Shown here: piece by piece, positions 52,683 through 61,243 of the stretch
Position numbering within the stretch: position 1 is the stretch's first letter
How the letters are laid out: every line of letters starts with the position of its first letter
Source: an uncultured Prevotellaceae bacterium
GTDB lineage: Bacteria; Bacteroidota; Bacteroidia; Bacteroidales; Muribaculaceae
Direction of reading: 5' to 3'
Length of the DNA: 64,000 nt
Assembly (NCBI GenBank): GCA_947306175.1
Contig: CAMZFV010000008.1
Coordinates: 1 to 64,000, forward strand
Position numbers and translations under genes: made by a program
The notes under the pieces: model-generated
What the model was told of the DNA's origin: nothing
Database searches by the model: none
Seen by the model: the letters and a program-made list of their open reading frames with translations, nothing else

Positions 52683-53531
52683 ATGGCAATAACTATTGAG
52701 GATAATGACATTCTGCGGGCGCCCATCGGGGTGTTTGACTCGGGTTTTGGCGGATTGACCATCCTGCGGGACATCAGGCAGAGGCTGCCGCAGTATGACT
52801 ACCTGTTTGTGGGCGACAACGCGCGAGCACCTTACGGCACGCGCTCCCGCGAACTGGTCTATGAGTTCACACTGCAAGCCGTCAAGCACCTGTTTGCCCA
52901 GGGGTGTCACCTCATTATCCTGGCATGCAACACGGCCTCGGCCGAGGCGCTACGCACCATCCAGCAGAACGACCTCCCCACCCTCGCCCCTAACCGTCGC
53001 GTCCTGGGCGTGGTGCGTCCCACTGTGGAAAAAGTGGGCGAACTGACCCGCACAGGGCACATCGGCGTTTTTGGAACACCAGGCACCATTGCCAGTCGCA
53101 GCTACAACATAGAAATCGAGGGCATGTATCCAGGATTTAAGGTACACGGCCATGCCTGCCCCATGTGGGTGCCGCTGGTCGAGAACCGCGAGAGCGAGGG
53201 CGACGGAGCCGACTACTTTGTCAAGAAGGACATCGACCAGCTCATGAACGACTGCCCCGACATCGACACCGTCATCCTGGGCTGCACCCATTATCCCCTG
53301 CTCATCAACAAGATCAACCGCTATAGGCCACAGGGCGTGAACATCATCCAGCAGGGTCCTATCGTCGCCGACAGCCTCGCCGACTACCTGCAGCGTCATC
53401 CCGAAATCGAGCAGCATTGCAGCCGCGGCGGCTCCTGCCGCTACTACACGACCGAAGACCCTGACCACTTCTCCCCCTTGGCCAGCGTTTTCGTCAATGA
53501 ACCCGTCAACGCCACCCGCATCATCCTCTAA
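52683..53531 (+). CDS. murI: Glutamate racemase
   Basis: 282 residues. It makes D-glutamate for peptidoglycan. Motifs: GVFDSGFGGLTILRDI with Asp19, FVGDNARAPYG, and the two catalytic Cys in ACNTASAEAL (Cys82) and LGCTHYPLL (Cys201). Cytoplasmic. The last codons lie inside the first of two long direct repeats that bracket the downstream gene. Confidence 0.96.
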   Translation: MAITIEDNDILRAPIGVFDSGFGGLTILRDIRQRLPQYDYLFVGDNARAPYGTRSRELVYEFTLQAVKHLFAQGCHLIILACNTASAEALRTIQQNDLPTLAPNRRVLGVVRPTVEKVGELTRTGHIGVFGTPGTIASRSYNIEIEGMYPGFKVHGHACPMWVPLVENRESEGDGADYFVKKDIDQLMNDCPDIDTVILGCTHYPLLINKINRYRPQGVNIIQQGPIVADSLADYLQRHPEIEQHCSRGGSCRYYTTEDPDHFSPLASVFVNEPVNATRIIL

Positions 53532-53672
53532 TTCCTTTTCAAACAACGTTATTTCTTTTTTCAAACAACTTGAACAACAATAAACAACAACTTGGGACAA
53601 CTTTTTTAATGATTGTTGTCCCAAGTTTGTCTATTAAGTTGTCTGTGTTGTCTGAAAATCAGCGGTTGGTGC
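53519..53672. repeat. Long direct repeat, left copy
   Basis: From CATCATCCTCT (the end of murI) through TTTTCAAACAACG, CAAACAACTTGAACAAC, a 13-bp hairpin (53589-53601 / 53615-53627), TATTAAGTTGTC and GTTGTCTGAAA to CGGTTGGTGC. The matching right copy is at 56409-56551. CGGTTGGTGC read leftward matches the last codons of the lipoprotein gene beyond the right copy. Confidence 0.88.
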
Positions 53673-53678
53673 ATTATC

Positions 53679-56213
53679 TCACCAGCCACCTGACAGGAGG
53701 TAATCGATCAATCTTGTCACGTCAGCAACGCTCACATTACCATCCAAGTTGCAGTCAGCAGCATTCAGATCAATGCCGTTATCGTTACTAAGCAAATAGT
53801 CGATGAGTAATGATACATCGGCGATGGACACATCATTGTCGCCGTTCACGTCGCCTTGCAGTGCATTATCCTGCTCAAACGTCGCTGTAATGGTGACGTT
53901 GCATGCAGGCATCACAAACTGGTCGCTTTCTGTCACGTTCGTGAAGTAGCCTGGCGTCTCGGTGGTGATGGTGATGTCCTTAAGGCGGTAGCCCGGGTCG
54001 GGAGTAACAAAAATCGCCACGGTATCTTCCACATTGGCAGTAGCGGGAACCTCGATGGTACCGTGCTCAATGCCATCTTCCACAGTGATGGTGTAATCGA
54101 TGGCGCTAAAGTTGACATCAATATCCACCTCCCCACCCGTATATATGAAACTGAAATCAGTTGGTCCGGTGATGTACTCTTCGGGGCCGCTGATGCCTTG
54201 TGAGACACCCGCCAGCTGAACGGTGATGTCGCTTTTCTTCACTTGGTAGCCGAGATTGGGAGCCACAGTGAAATACATGGGCTCACCATATACTGCATGC
54301 GCCCAGCCGTAGTTCTCTGGAACATCCCAACCGTTAGAACTCAACTCTTTAGACGATAGTTCGTGAAGCAAAACCATGCCTTCTCTTCTCAAGCTAACCC
54401 ACTGTTCAAACGGCGTATCTATATATGAACCAGATTTCTGTTTATAGAAAATTGCTGAGAATGTCACATCAAACGGTGGCATGATGTACACATTACTGCG
54501 CGTTTGCCCAATGAGGTTGCCATTTTGGGTGTTATTCACGATATAGTAATCAAACGAGTAAGGACTAAATCCTACTATTGCCGGTTGTTGATTCAACTGA
54601 ATCGCATCTCCCAAATGAGCATAATAGTAGGGTGACCCCTGTTGGGCTATACCAGAATTTGTTTGGTCAATGGCCCAAATTTTTCCGTTCTTAATATTTG
54701 GATCGATGGTGATAGTCAAGTCCTTTAGCTTGAAAATCGGGGCCACTATCACTCCGCAAGTGGGCATGTAGAATTTATCATTAGAGGGTGGGTTGATCCA
54801 CAGACCCGTCAGCTGAGGATTAGGAGTCGCCGCGTCATATAACTCATAGTGATCCAACTCATAGCCAGGATTAGGTTGGCAGCTCAGTTCGACCAAATCC
54901 CCGTTTTGGGCACTTCCTGAGCTTGTGATTGTATCGGTGCCATTCACCAAAGCCTGGGCTGTGCCATACGAAGAGGGCTGCACTTGAAGATAGTCGACTT
55001 GCCACCAGTCCGAAACTATTTCCAAGTCATGAGGCGGCATAATAAAGCTGAAGTCACTGGTATAACGCGCATAGTAGCTGCCATACGGCTCTGTCACATG
55101 GGTCTCAGAGTGAACATACCCAGGGCAAGGAATGTGAGTCACAGTGACCGTACAGTTAACATCAACTGTATAATAGTCCCAACGACCTAAAGGCCCACCA
55201 GAAGTGGGTGACACTGGATTATTAACACCATCCACAACAGTCACGTTCAAATAGCCTTCGGGGCTGTGGTCGCGTTCAACTGCGAGTGTGTATGGTTGGA
55301 TGGGGGTATAGGTCGCCGTGAGCGTCACGTTGTTAGGAGGCATAGGAAAGCTGGTACCTGCTGGGCTGGAGGTACCTGGATAAGAGGCAATGAAAGAATT
55401 GTCATCAGTGTTTTCTAAGATGTAATTCTGAATATTATAGCCATTAGCCAGAAGTATATCAACCACTGTGATCAGATCGTTATCATAGACCGGATAATAT
55501 TCTAAATAAGGAGCATTAACAGTAGGTGTCATTGTCACTCCGTTGATGTCTGCAACAGAGACTGTGCTCGGGTCAATGCGGAGCGTGTATGCCTTGGGTT
55601 TGAAGAAAGCCTCCACATTTGCAGGTTGAGCGGGCATGGTGAACTCATAAGTGTTGGGATTCACCATGTTGGGATCGCCGTTCACCTTCATGAAGTCAAG
55701 TTGCCAGCCCACGCCAGGGGTCACTTTCAGCGTGATGACATCGCCCATGCACGCCATGATATGATGCGGGTCGGGGAATGCTATGGTGTCCAGAGGCAGA
55801 CTGTTAATGAGTTCAACTTCACAATCACCGTTTCCACTAGCAATATTACAATCCACGGGATATTCCATTCTAGTGAACGTCACTCTCACATGCACGTTAT
55901 GGCTCGCATCGTTGGGCATCTGAAAAGTGTAAAAGTCTTGCATCATCTCAGGGGTCTCGGAGGGGCCAGACACGGTGAGTGTTCTAACGAATATGTCGCC
56001 CGCATCGACCTCTTCTACCACAATATTGCTCAGGAGCACGCGGTATCCCTGATTGGGTGTCACATCGATTGTAACGGTAGCGCCAGGAGAAGGGGTAAAG
56101 CTATTCACATTGACATTGCCATTCATGAACGCGTCAATGAAGACTTGTCCTGACCATGCCGTCATGGCACTCATGAGCGCCATGCACATCAGTAGTATTT
56201 TCTTTTTCATCAT
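53679..56213 (-). CDS. Secreted multi-domain repeat protein with dockerin-like C-terminus
   Basis: 844 residues with a signal peptide (MMKKKILLMCMALMSAMTAWSGQ). About eight beta-rich repeats of 80-100 residues each end in a YTFQMP.., YEFTMPAQPANVEAFF or FVMPACNVTITATF segment, the hallmark of divergent InlB-B/Listeria-Bacteroides repeats. The dockerin-like pair is GDVNGDNDVSIADVSLLID and ADCNLDGNVSVADVTRLID. It is a likely extracellular binding protein. The gene is bracketed by direct repeats of about 150 bp, suggesting it was inserted between murI and the lipoprotein gene. Confidence 0.85.
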   Translation of the reverse strand: MMKKKILLMCMALMSAMTAWSGQVFIDAFMNGNVNVNSFTPSPGATVTIDVTPNQGYRVLLSNIVVEEVDAGDIFVRTLTVSGPSETPEMMQDFYTFQMPNDASHNVHVRVTFTRMEYPVDCNIASGNGDCEVELINSLPLDTIAFPDPHHIMACMGDVITLKVTPGVGWQLDFMKVNGDPNMVNPNTYEFTMPAQPANVEAFFKPKAYTLRIDPSTVSVADINGVTMTPTVNAPYLEYYPVYDNDLITVVDILLANGYNIQNYILENTDDNSFIASYPGTSSPAGTSFPMPPNNVTLTATYTPIQPYTLAVERDHSPEGYLNVTVVDGVNNPVSPTSGGPLGRWDYYTVDVNCTVTVTHIPCPGYVHSETHVTEPYGSYYARYTSDFSFIMPPHDLEIVSDWWQVDYLQVQPSSYGTAQALVNGTDTITSSGSAQNGDLVELSCQPNPGYELDHYELYDAATPNPQLTGLWINPPSNDKFYMPTCGVIVAPIFKLKDLTITIDPNIKNGKIWAIDQTNSGIAQQGSPYYYAHLGDAIQLNQQPAIVGFSPYSFDYYIVNNTQNGNLIGQTRSNVYIMPPFDVTFSAIFYKQKSGSYIDTPFEQWVSLRREGMVLLHELSSKELSSNGWDVPENYGWAHAVYGEPMYFTVAPNLGYQVKKSDITVQLAGVSQGISGPEEYITGPTDFSFIYTGGEVDIDVNFSAIDYTITVEDGIEHGTIEVPATANVEDTVAIFVTPDPGYRLKDITITTETPGYFTNVTESDQFVMPACNVTITATFEQDNALQGDVNGDNDVSIADVSLLIDYLLSNDNGIDLNAADCNLDGNVSVADVTRLIDYLLSGGW

Positions 56214-56408
56214 GTGGAATTGGTTTATGGGTTAATAAAAGTGGGTTATCGTTAAGCCAAAACGAGAGGACTATTTGCAAAAACTATCATCCCGAATGTA
56301 CAAAAATATTCTTTTTATGGGGATTTTTCAAACAAATCGATAGAAAATTCATGATTTTAGTATCAATTTTACCATTTTCAGTGGTTTTCCTCAAGCCTTA
56401 CATTTCCA
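56214..56408. other. Upstream region of the repeat-protein gene
   Basis: AT-rich leader and promoter region on the minus strand. I see no confident TAnnTTTG element and no ORF; it adjoins the right direct repeat. Confidence 0.4.
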
Positions 56409-56551
56409 CATCATCCTCTGACTTTTCAAACAACGACATTTCTTTTTTCAAACAACTTGAACAACAATAAACAACCCGGACAACATTATATTGTTGTCCA
56501 GGTTGTTCTATTAAGTTGTCTTTGTTGTCTGAAAGCGCTAACGGTTGGTGC
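56409..56551. repeat. Long direct repeat, right copy
   Basis: CATCATCCTCT (a murI-end relic), TTTTCAAACAACG, CAAACAACTTGAACAACAATAA, a 14-bp hairpin with one mismatch (56471-56484 / 56493-56506), TATTAAGTTGTC, GTTGTCTGAAA and CGGTTGGTGC, the last being true codons of the lipoprotein gene. Confidence 0.88.
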
Positions 56552-57194
56552 GTAGCTGGAAGGAGCGCATGGTGTAGAGTTTGTCGCCGTCCGAGAAGCC
56601 GATGGAGAAATCGACTGAGCCACGTTTGAGTTTCCTGGTGGCGATGACCTCGCTCTGGTAGCGCACCGCCTTGCCAGGTGCTAATTCCTTGACGATGGCT
56701 GTGGGCGATAGGTAAATCTCCTTAGTGCCGCTCACGGTGATGACTGGGGCGATGTCATAAACGTAGTCGCGGCCCGTGTTGCGCATGATGAAAACGAGCT
56801 TAGCGTGCTCACCAGCATCCAGGGCGCGGTTGTTGTTCTCGTCAACGAAGCGAAGCTCCTCGATCTCGATGTTAACAAAGGGGCTGTAAGCGTTGTTCTG
56901 ACGGTAATCGTCACGCTCGTATTCATAGTAGTAATCTGACGAGCGATAGTTGCCGTCATCGGTCTTGGGGGCGGTGGCGGCAGCACCAATGATGCCACCG
57001 ATGGCCATACCGACCACAGTACCCATGTCATGGCCGCGGGGGCCGTCGGCGATACCGCCAATGGCCGAACCAAATATGCCGCCAATCGACACGCCCGTCG
57101 TGGCGCCATAGAACTGGTTCATCGACTGGCAACTGGATAACATCAAGGCAGATGCGATCAATCCCGCAAAAAGAGTTTTCTTGTTCATCTTCAC
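56538..57194 (-). CDS. Lipoprotein with glycine-zipper segment
   Basis: 218 residues. The lipobox LMLSSC is near residue 23. A glycine-rich stretch follows (GVSIGGIFGSAIGG, GTVVGMAIGGIIGAA), typical of glycine-zipper outer-membrane lipoproteins. A Tyr/Asp-rich linker leads to a C-terminal Ig-like beta domain (RFVDENNNRALDAGEHAKLV and onward). Probably anchored in the envelope; role unknown. It follows the 145-residue secreted-protein gene by 49 nt on the same strand. Confidence 0.8.
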   Translation of the reverse strand: MKMNKKTLFAGLIASALMLSSCQSMNQFYGATTGVSIGGIFGSAIGGIADGPRGHDMGTVVGMAIGGIIGAAATAPKTDDGNYRSSDYYYEYERDDYRQNNAYSPFVNIEIEELRFVDENNNRALDAGEHAKLVFIMRNTGRDYVYDIAPVITVSGTKEIYLSPTAIVKELAPGKAVRYQSEVIATRKLKRGSVDFSIGFSDGDKLYTMRSFQLRTNR

Positions 57195-57243
57195 TAACTT
57201 TTTAAACTTGGTTACACATTAGACGGGACTAAGCTCCGCTGGT

Positions 57244-57681
57244 TTAATTGTCGGCAAGAATTGTGCCAAGTTCATCGGGATCACAAGAGAGGAAATAGGA
57301 CTCCTTGCTGCTACGGGGTCTGATGGCCAACTTGAGCGGACGCCCTTCTTGAATCAAACGCTCAATCAGCAGCCGCCAGTTGTCACCATATTGTAACAAA
57401 TGATTAACCCACAGCCGTCTGCCCTTCTCATTATCGACTGCCAGCAAGGAGATGAAACCAATCAATGAAGCAGGTGTTCTCACCTCGACAAAGACGGTAT
57501 CGTTATCCGAAACCATCACCTTGCTGATTGACCAGCCATCGCTGAAGCAGGTATGGGGGCATTGCTCACTCAACTGCTCAATAAGGGTGTCAAGTCTCAC
57601 CATTTCCTCCTCTTGGCCCAAGCCAATAAGAGGAAACAGCAGGAGTGTTGTCAAGCAGAAGAATTGTCGCAACTTACTCAT
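57244..57681 (-). CDS. Hypothetical secreted protein
   Basis: 145 residues from the ATG at 57681, which gives a signal peptide (MSKLRQFFCLTTLLLFPLIGLGQ); the longer ORF start at 57726 lies inside the upstream gene. The start overlaps the end of the TerB-like gene by 8 nt, so translation is probably coupled. Mature residues form a small alpha/beta domain not recognised as a family. Confidence 0.72.
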   Translation of the reverse strand: MSKLRQFFCLTTLLLFPLIGLGQEEEMVRLDTLIEQLSEQCPHTCFSDGWSISKVMVSDNDTVFVEVRTPASLIGFISLLAVDNEKGRRLWVNHLLQYGDNWRLLIERLIQEGRPLKLAIRPRSSKESYFLSCDPDELGTILADN

Positions 57682-58072
57682 CGCAGGGAGTTTCCTCGGC
57701 ATCGAGCTGGTCAACGATGCCAGCAATCATTCCGTCAACGATAGAGCTACGGTAGCCCAGCGCTATAGCGTATAACTTGCAGATCGTCATCTCGCGCTCG
57801 TCGAGCTCGCCATCAATCATCATCATGGCAACCATATCACGCAGGTATTCAAGTTTGGTATCCTCGTCCTCGGGCAGGGTGATGGGCACACTGTCAGGAT
57901 CATCGATAACCTTGTTGAACTCCTCGGGCGTGAGTTTCTCACGTGATGCCACAGCCAGTAATATCGCCAGCTCCGAGTCGGTCATTTTCTCATCGGCCGA
58001 AGCGAGCATCACGAGGTTCTTGAGTTGGCCCAGACGCTGCTGGTCCTTCTTGTTGTCATTTTCCATACCCAT
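57674..58072 (-). CDS. TerB-like helical protein
   Basis: 132 residues, all-helical and acidic, with the pattern LVMLASADEKMTDSEL...DGELDEREMTICKLYAIALGY, which fits the TerB/DjlA-type fold. Such domains often bind metal or membrane-linked partners; tellurite resistance should not be assumed. First gene of a three-gene leftward run. A TACCTTTG -7 element is at 58100-58107 on the minus strand. Met3 is an alternative start. Confidence 0.8.
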   Translation of the reverse strand: MGMENDNKKDQQRLGQLKNLVMLASADEKMTDSELAILLAVASREKLTPEEFNKVIDDPDSVPITLPEDEDTKLEYLRDMVAMMMIDGELDEREMTICKLYAIALGYRSSIVDGMIAGIVDQLDAEETPCDE

Positions 58073-58158
58073 AAATAATTACTAGTAATTTATTTTTGGC
58101 AAAGGTAATGTATTTTTCATGAAGTTGGTGTAATTTTGCGGCATAAAACTCAAACAAG

Positions 58159-58443
58159 ATGAAAACCATACAGGAAATCAAGGATATGCTCTCCCGCAGT
58201 GAGGGCGAACAGGCGCTGAACGCCGCTAACGAAATCGTTGAAAACAAGGGCGTTTCCAGAGAGACGCTCGCCAATGCCTATTACCTGCGCGGCAACGCCT
58301 ACCGCCAGCAGGGCAACGTGCGCATGGCACTCAACAGCTACCTCGAAGCCATGGAAATCGATCCCGACGGCCCTGCCGCCGAAGCCTACCGCCACCTGCA
58401 GGAACTCCTCGCCTACTACCACAAGGACTACTACAACCCTTGA
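58159..58443 (+). CDS. Small TPR protein
   Basis: 94 residues with about two TPR-like helix pairs (LANAYYLRGNAYRQQGNVRMALNSYLEAMEIDPDG). Cytoplasmic, no signal. A -7 element TAATTTTG lies at 58131-58138. Its 3' end overlaps the 3' end of the convergent sirtuin gene by 13 nt. Partner unknown. Confidence 0.8.
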   Translation: MKTIQEIKDMLSRSEGEQALNAANEIVENKGVSRETLANAYYLRGNAYRQQGNVRMALNSYLEAMEIDPDGPAAEAYRHLQELLAYYHKDYYNP

Positions 58444-59138
58444 TTGTCAAACAGTTTTTCTTTCAGGATGTCGATGCCGGCGACAGCGGTTGTCTTGATG
58501 TGTTCAAAACCATGCGTGAGCGATGAGTCAAAGTTTCCGGGATCGATTATGTAACATGGGCTTTCCCTAGGTACATATTTCACCAAGTTGGCAGCCGGAT
58601 ATACTACCAGGGAGGTTCCGATGACAATAAAAATGTCTGCCTCCTCCACAATCTTGGCTGCTTTGGGCATATTGGGCACACTTTCACCAAAGAAAACGAT
58701 GAACGGCCTCAGTTGGGATCCATCGGCTGCTTTGTCGCCAATCCGAATCGGTTGATCGAGCGGCAACTCCTTGATGCATTTAGGGTCATTGGGGTTCATT
58801 GAGCCCGTTACCTTTCTCAACTCGCCATGCAGGTGCAGGACATTAGTGCTGCCAGCTCTCTCGTGTAGGTCATCCACATTCTGGGTAATGATGGAGACCT
58901 TAAATACTTTTTCCAGCTCAGAGAGCACATGATGGGCATGATTGGGTTGGACGGTAAGCAGATTATTCCGCCTGTCGTTATAAAACGCCAACACCTTGCT
59001 CCGATCCCTGCGGTAGCCCTGTATGCTCGCCAACTCCATGACATCATACTGTTGCCAAAGTCCGTCACTGTCGCGAAAGGTACTCAATCCGCTCTCTGCT
59101 GAGACTCCTGCTCCTGTCAACACCACTAAATGCTTCAT
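58431..59138 (-). CDS. Sir2-family NAD-dependent protein deacylase
   Basis: 235 residues. Rossmann motif TGAGVSAESGLSTFRDSDG, ITQNVDDLHERAG, the catalytic His in LHLHGEL, and the late GTSLVVYPAANL are all present. The usual four zinc-binding Cys are missing: only one Cys lies between HGEL and FFGE. This Cys-free form is seen in some Bacteroidetes sirtuins. It removes acyl groups from lysines using NAD. Last gene of hflX-hydrolase-sirtuin. Confidence 0.9.
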   Translation of the reverse strand: MKHLVVLTGAGVSAESGLSTFRDSDGLWQQYDVMELASIQGYRRDRSKVLAFYNDRRNNLLTVQPNHAHHVLSELEKVFKVSIITQNVDDLHERAGSTNVLHLHGELRKVTGSMNPNDPKCIKELPLDQPIRIGDKAADGSQLRPFIVFFGESVPNMPKAAKIVEEADIFIVIGTSLVVYPAANLVKYVPRESPCYIIDPGNFDSSLTHGFEHIKTTAVAGIDILKEKLFDNQGL

Positions 59139-59153
59139 TGGGTCTCAATATTA

Positions 59154-59810
59154 CTATATATACTTCTTGATGAAAGGGTTGTTTTTCTTCTCGTGGCCCA
59201 TGGTAGATTCCAAGTCGTGGCCGGGCCAAATGGTACAATCGTCTGGGAGGCGCTCAGCCAAAAATTTCAAGCTGTCCATCATGTCCTGAATCCACCCGAA
59301 CAACAAATCGGTGCGCCCGATATCTTCCCTGAAAAGCGTGTCACCTGTAAACGCATCACCTTCCTGCTCACAATAGTAAACGACACTGCCTGGGGAATGG
59401 CCCGGGGTGTGAAGGGTGATGAGTTCATGGTTTCCAAAGCGGATAATCTCGTTATCGTCCAGATAGTGTTCAGGCATGACAATATCGTGTTTGAACCCAT
59501 CCTTGCCATAAACCTCTTCGATTCTCGATTCAATGCGGTCCATCCACAATTTGTCCCTATGATGAACCTCAGGCAACAAGCCGTACTCGTCACGCACTAG
59601 GTCACAAGACAGCAAGTGGTCCCAATGGCCGTGGGTCAAGAGGCATCTGACGGGTTTCAATTGCTCCCTGCGGATATGATTGCACAACCATCCCCGCTCT
59701 TTCCTCGTCTGGGCACATGGATCAATGATAACACATTCCCCAGTGTCATCACTCACCACATAGCAGTTGGTCCGGAGCATATTGTATGTAAATCTCGTAA
59801 CCTTAATCAT
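59154..59810 (-). CDS. Metallo-beta-lactamase-fold hydrolase (glyoxalase II-like)
   Basis: 218 residues from the ATG at 59810 (MIKVTRFTYNMLRTNCYVV); the longer ORF runs back into hflX. Metal ligands are visible in LTHGHWDHLLS, in TPGHSPGSV and in FTGDTLF, with a final GHDLESTMGHEK. Cytoplasmic hydrolase, probably a hydroxyacylglutathione-hydrolase-like or related enzyme; the substrate is unknown. It lies 22 nt after hflX and 15 nt before the sirtuin gene. Confidence 0.9.
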   Translation of the reverse strand: MIKVTRFTYNMLRTNCYVVSDDTGECVIIDPCAQTRKERGWLCNHIRREQLKPVRCLLTHGHWDHLLSCDLVRDEYGLLPEVHHRDKLWMDRIESRIEEVYGKDGFKHDIVMPEHYLDDNEIIRFGNHELITLHTPGHSPGSVVYYCEQEGDAFTGDTLFREDIGRTDLLFGWIQDMMDSLKFLAERLPDDCTIWPGHDLESTMGHEKKNNPFIKKYI

Positions 59811-59832
59811 GCCTAGAAACGTCTGAGCACTG

Positions 59833-61071
59833 TTATTCGGTGAGGTCATCGTAGGTCTGGAAGAGGAAGTCGTTGTAAGGGAAACGGGCGGTGTGGACGG
59901 CTTTGGCTTTGTTATACAACAATTTCTTAAGGGCGTCAATGTTCTGCTGCTTCTTGGCGCTGATGAAGACGCAGTTCTCTCCCATACGTGCCATCCAGGT
60001 CTCTTGCAGTTCCTCGAGGGGGATATTCTCGCGCAGGCGCGGTGTCAAGTCGTCCTCGTCCTTGGGGACATGGGTGAACTGGTCAATCTTGTTAAAGACC
60101 ATGATCATCTCCTTGTCACCGGCGTCGCACACCTCCTGCAGGGTGCGGTTCACCACCTCGATCTGCTCCTCGAACTGGGGATGCGAGATGTCCACGACAT
60201 GGACAAGGATGTCGCTGTCACGCACCTCATCGAGAGTGCTCTTGAAAGATTCAACGAGGTGAGTAGGCAACTTGCGGATAAAGCCGACAGTATCGGTGAG
60301 CAGGAAAGGCAAATTAGAAATGACCACCTTACGCACGGTAGTGTCGAGGGTGGCAAAGAGTTTGTTCTCGGCAAAGACCTCGCTCTTGCTCAACACGTTC
60401 ATCAGGGTGGATTTACCCACGTTGGTATAGCCCACGAGAGCGATGCGGGTGAGTTTGCCGCGGTTCTTGCGCTGGGTGACCTTCTGCTTGTCGAGTTGGG
60501 CAAGTTTCTCCTTGAGCAGAGCGATTTTGGTCTTGACGATACGGCGGTCGGTCTCGATCTGGGTCTCACCAGGGCCACGCATACCGATACCGCCTCGCTG
60601 ACGCTCCAAGTGGGTCCACATACCCGTCAGTCGTGGCAGCAGGTACTGGTACTGCGCCAGTTCGACCTGCATCTTCGCACTAGCGGTCTGGGCCCGCTTG
60701 GCGAAGATGTCGAGGATGAGGCTCGTGCGATCGAGCGTCTTGACCTTGACAGCCTTCTCGATAAAGGCAATCTGCTTGGGCGTGAGGTCGTCGTCGAAGA
60801 TGACGAGGCTGATGTCGTTCTCCTCGACAAAGGCGACAATCTCCTCAAGTTTGCCCTTGCCGACGTAGGACGTGCTGTTAGGGCCGTCACAGCGTTGCAG
60901 GAAGGTGCGCACGGTGACAGCGCCAGCCGTCTCGGCCAGGAATTCGAGTTCATCGAGGTACTCCTTGGTCTTGGCCTCGCCCTGCTGGGGTGTAATCAGT
61001 CCTACGAGAATCGCGCGTTCCTCTTTTACATCAATATCGTTAATGCGTTTGCTATCGTCAATAAGTCCCAT
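59833..61071 (-). CDS. hflX: Ribosome-associated GTPase HflX
   Basis: 412 residues from the ATG at 61071; the upstream ATG at 61101 lies inside the -7 element TAATTTTG (61099-61106). The N-terminal domain is followed by the HflX signature GGIGMRGPGETQIETDRR, then the G domain with GYTNVGKSTL (G1), DTVGFIRKLP (G3) and FNKIDQF (G4). It splits stalled ribosomes, often after stress. First gene of a three-gene run. Confidence 0.95.
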   Translation of the reverse strand: MGLIDDSKRINDIDVKEERAILVGLITPQQGEAKTKEYLDELEFLAETAGAVTVRTFLQRCDGPNSTSYVGKGKLEEIVAFVEENDISLVIFDDDLTPKQIAFIEKAVKVKTLDRTSLILDIFAKRAQTASAKMQVELAQYQYLLPRLTGMWTHLERQRGGIGMRGPGETQIETDRRIVKTKIALLKEKLAQLDKQKVTQRKNRGKLTRIALVGYTNVGKSTLMNVLSKSEVFAENKLFATLDTTVRKVVISNLPFLLTDTVGFIRKLPTHLVESFKSTLDEVRDSDILVHVVDISHPQFEEQIEVVNRTLQEVCDAGDKEMIMVFNKIDQFTHVPKDEDDLTPRLRENIPLEELQETWMARMGENCVFISAKKQQNIDALKKLLYNKAKAVHTARFPYNDFLFQTYDDLTE

Positions 61072-61170
61072 AGAATCACATGTTTTTATTCTATGGTGCA
61101 AAATTACTAAAAAATTGCGGTTTTTGGATAAATTAGGCGGCGTCTCAACATAAAAAAAGAATGAATTCTT

Positions 61171-61201
61171 TTTGTTCTGTATTCGACTTGCACTAATTTT
61201 G
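61171..61201 (+). promoter_or_regulatory. Promoter of the GH92 gene
   Basis: TTTG at 61171-61174, 19 nt, TAATTTTG at 61194-61201. It overlaps the long ORF's first ATG and fixes the start at 61244. Confidence 0.8.
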
Positions 61202-61243
61202 TCACCACGAAATGTGAGAAACCAACTGCTACGCTATCGATAT

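Noticed and set aside
59893..61110. 405-codon plus-strand ORF covering the whole hflX gene
   Set aside because: It is exactly antisense to a well-conserved GTPase, has no family motifs, and arises from codon use that keeps stops out of the opposite frame.
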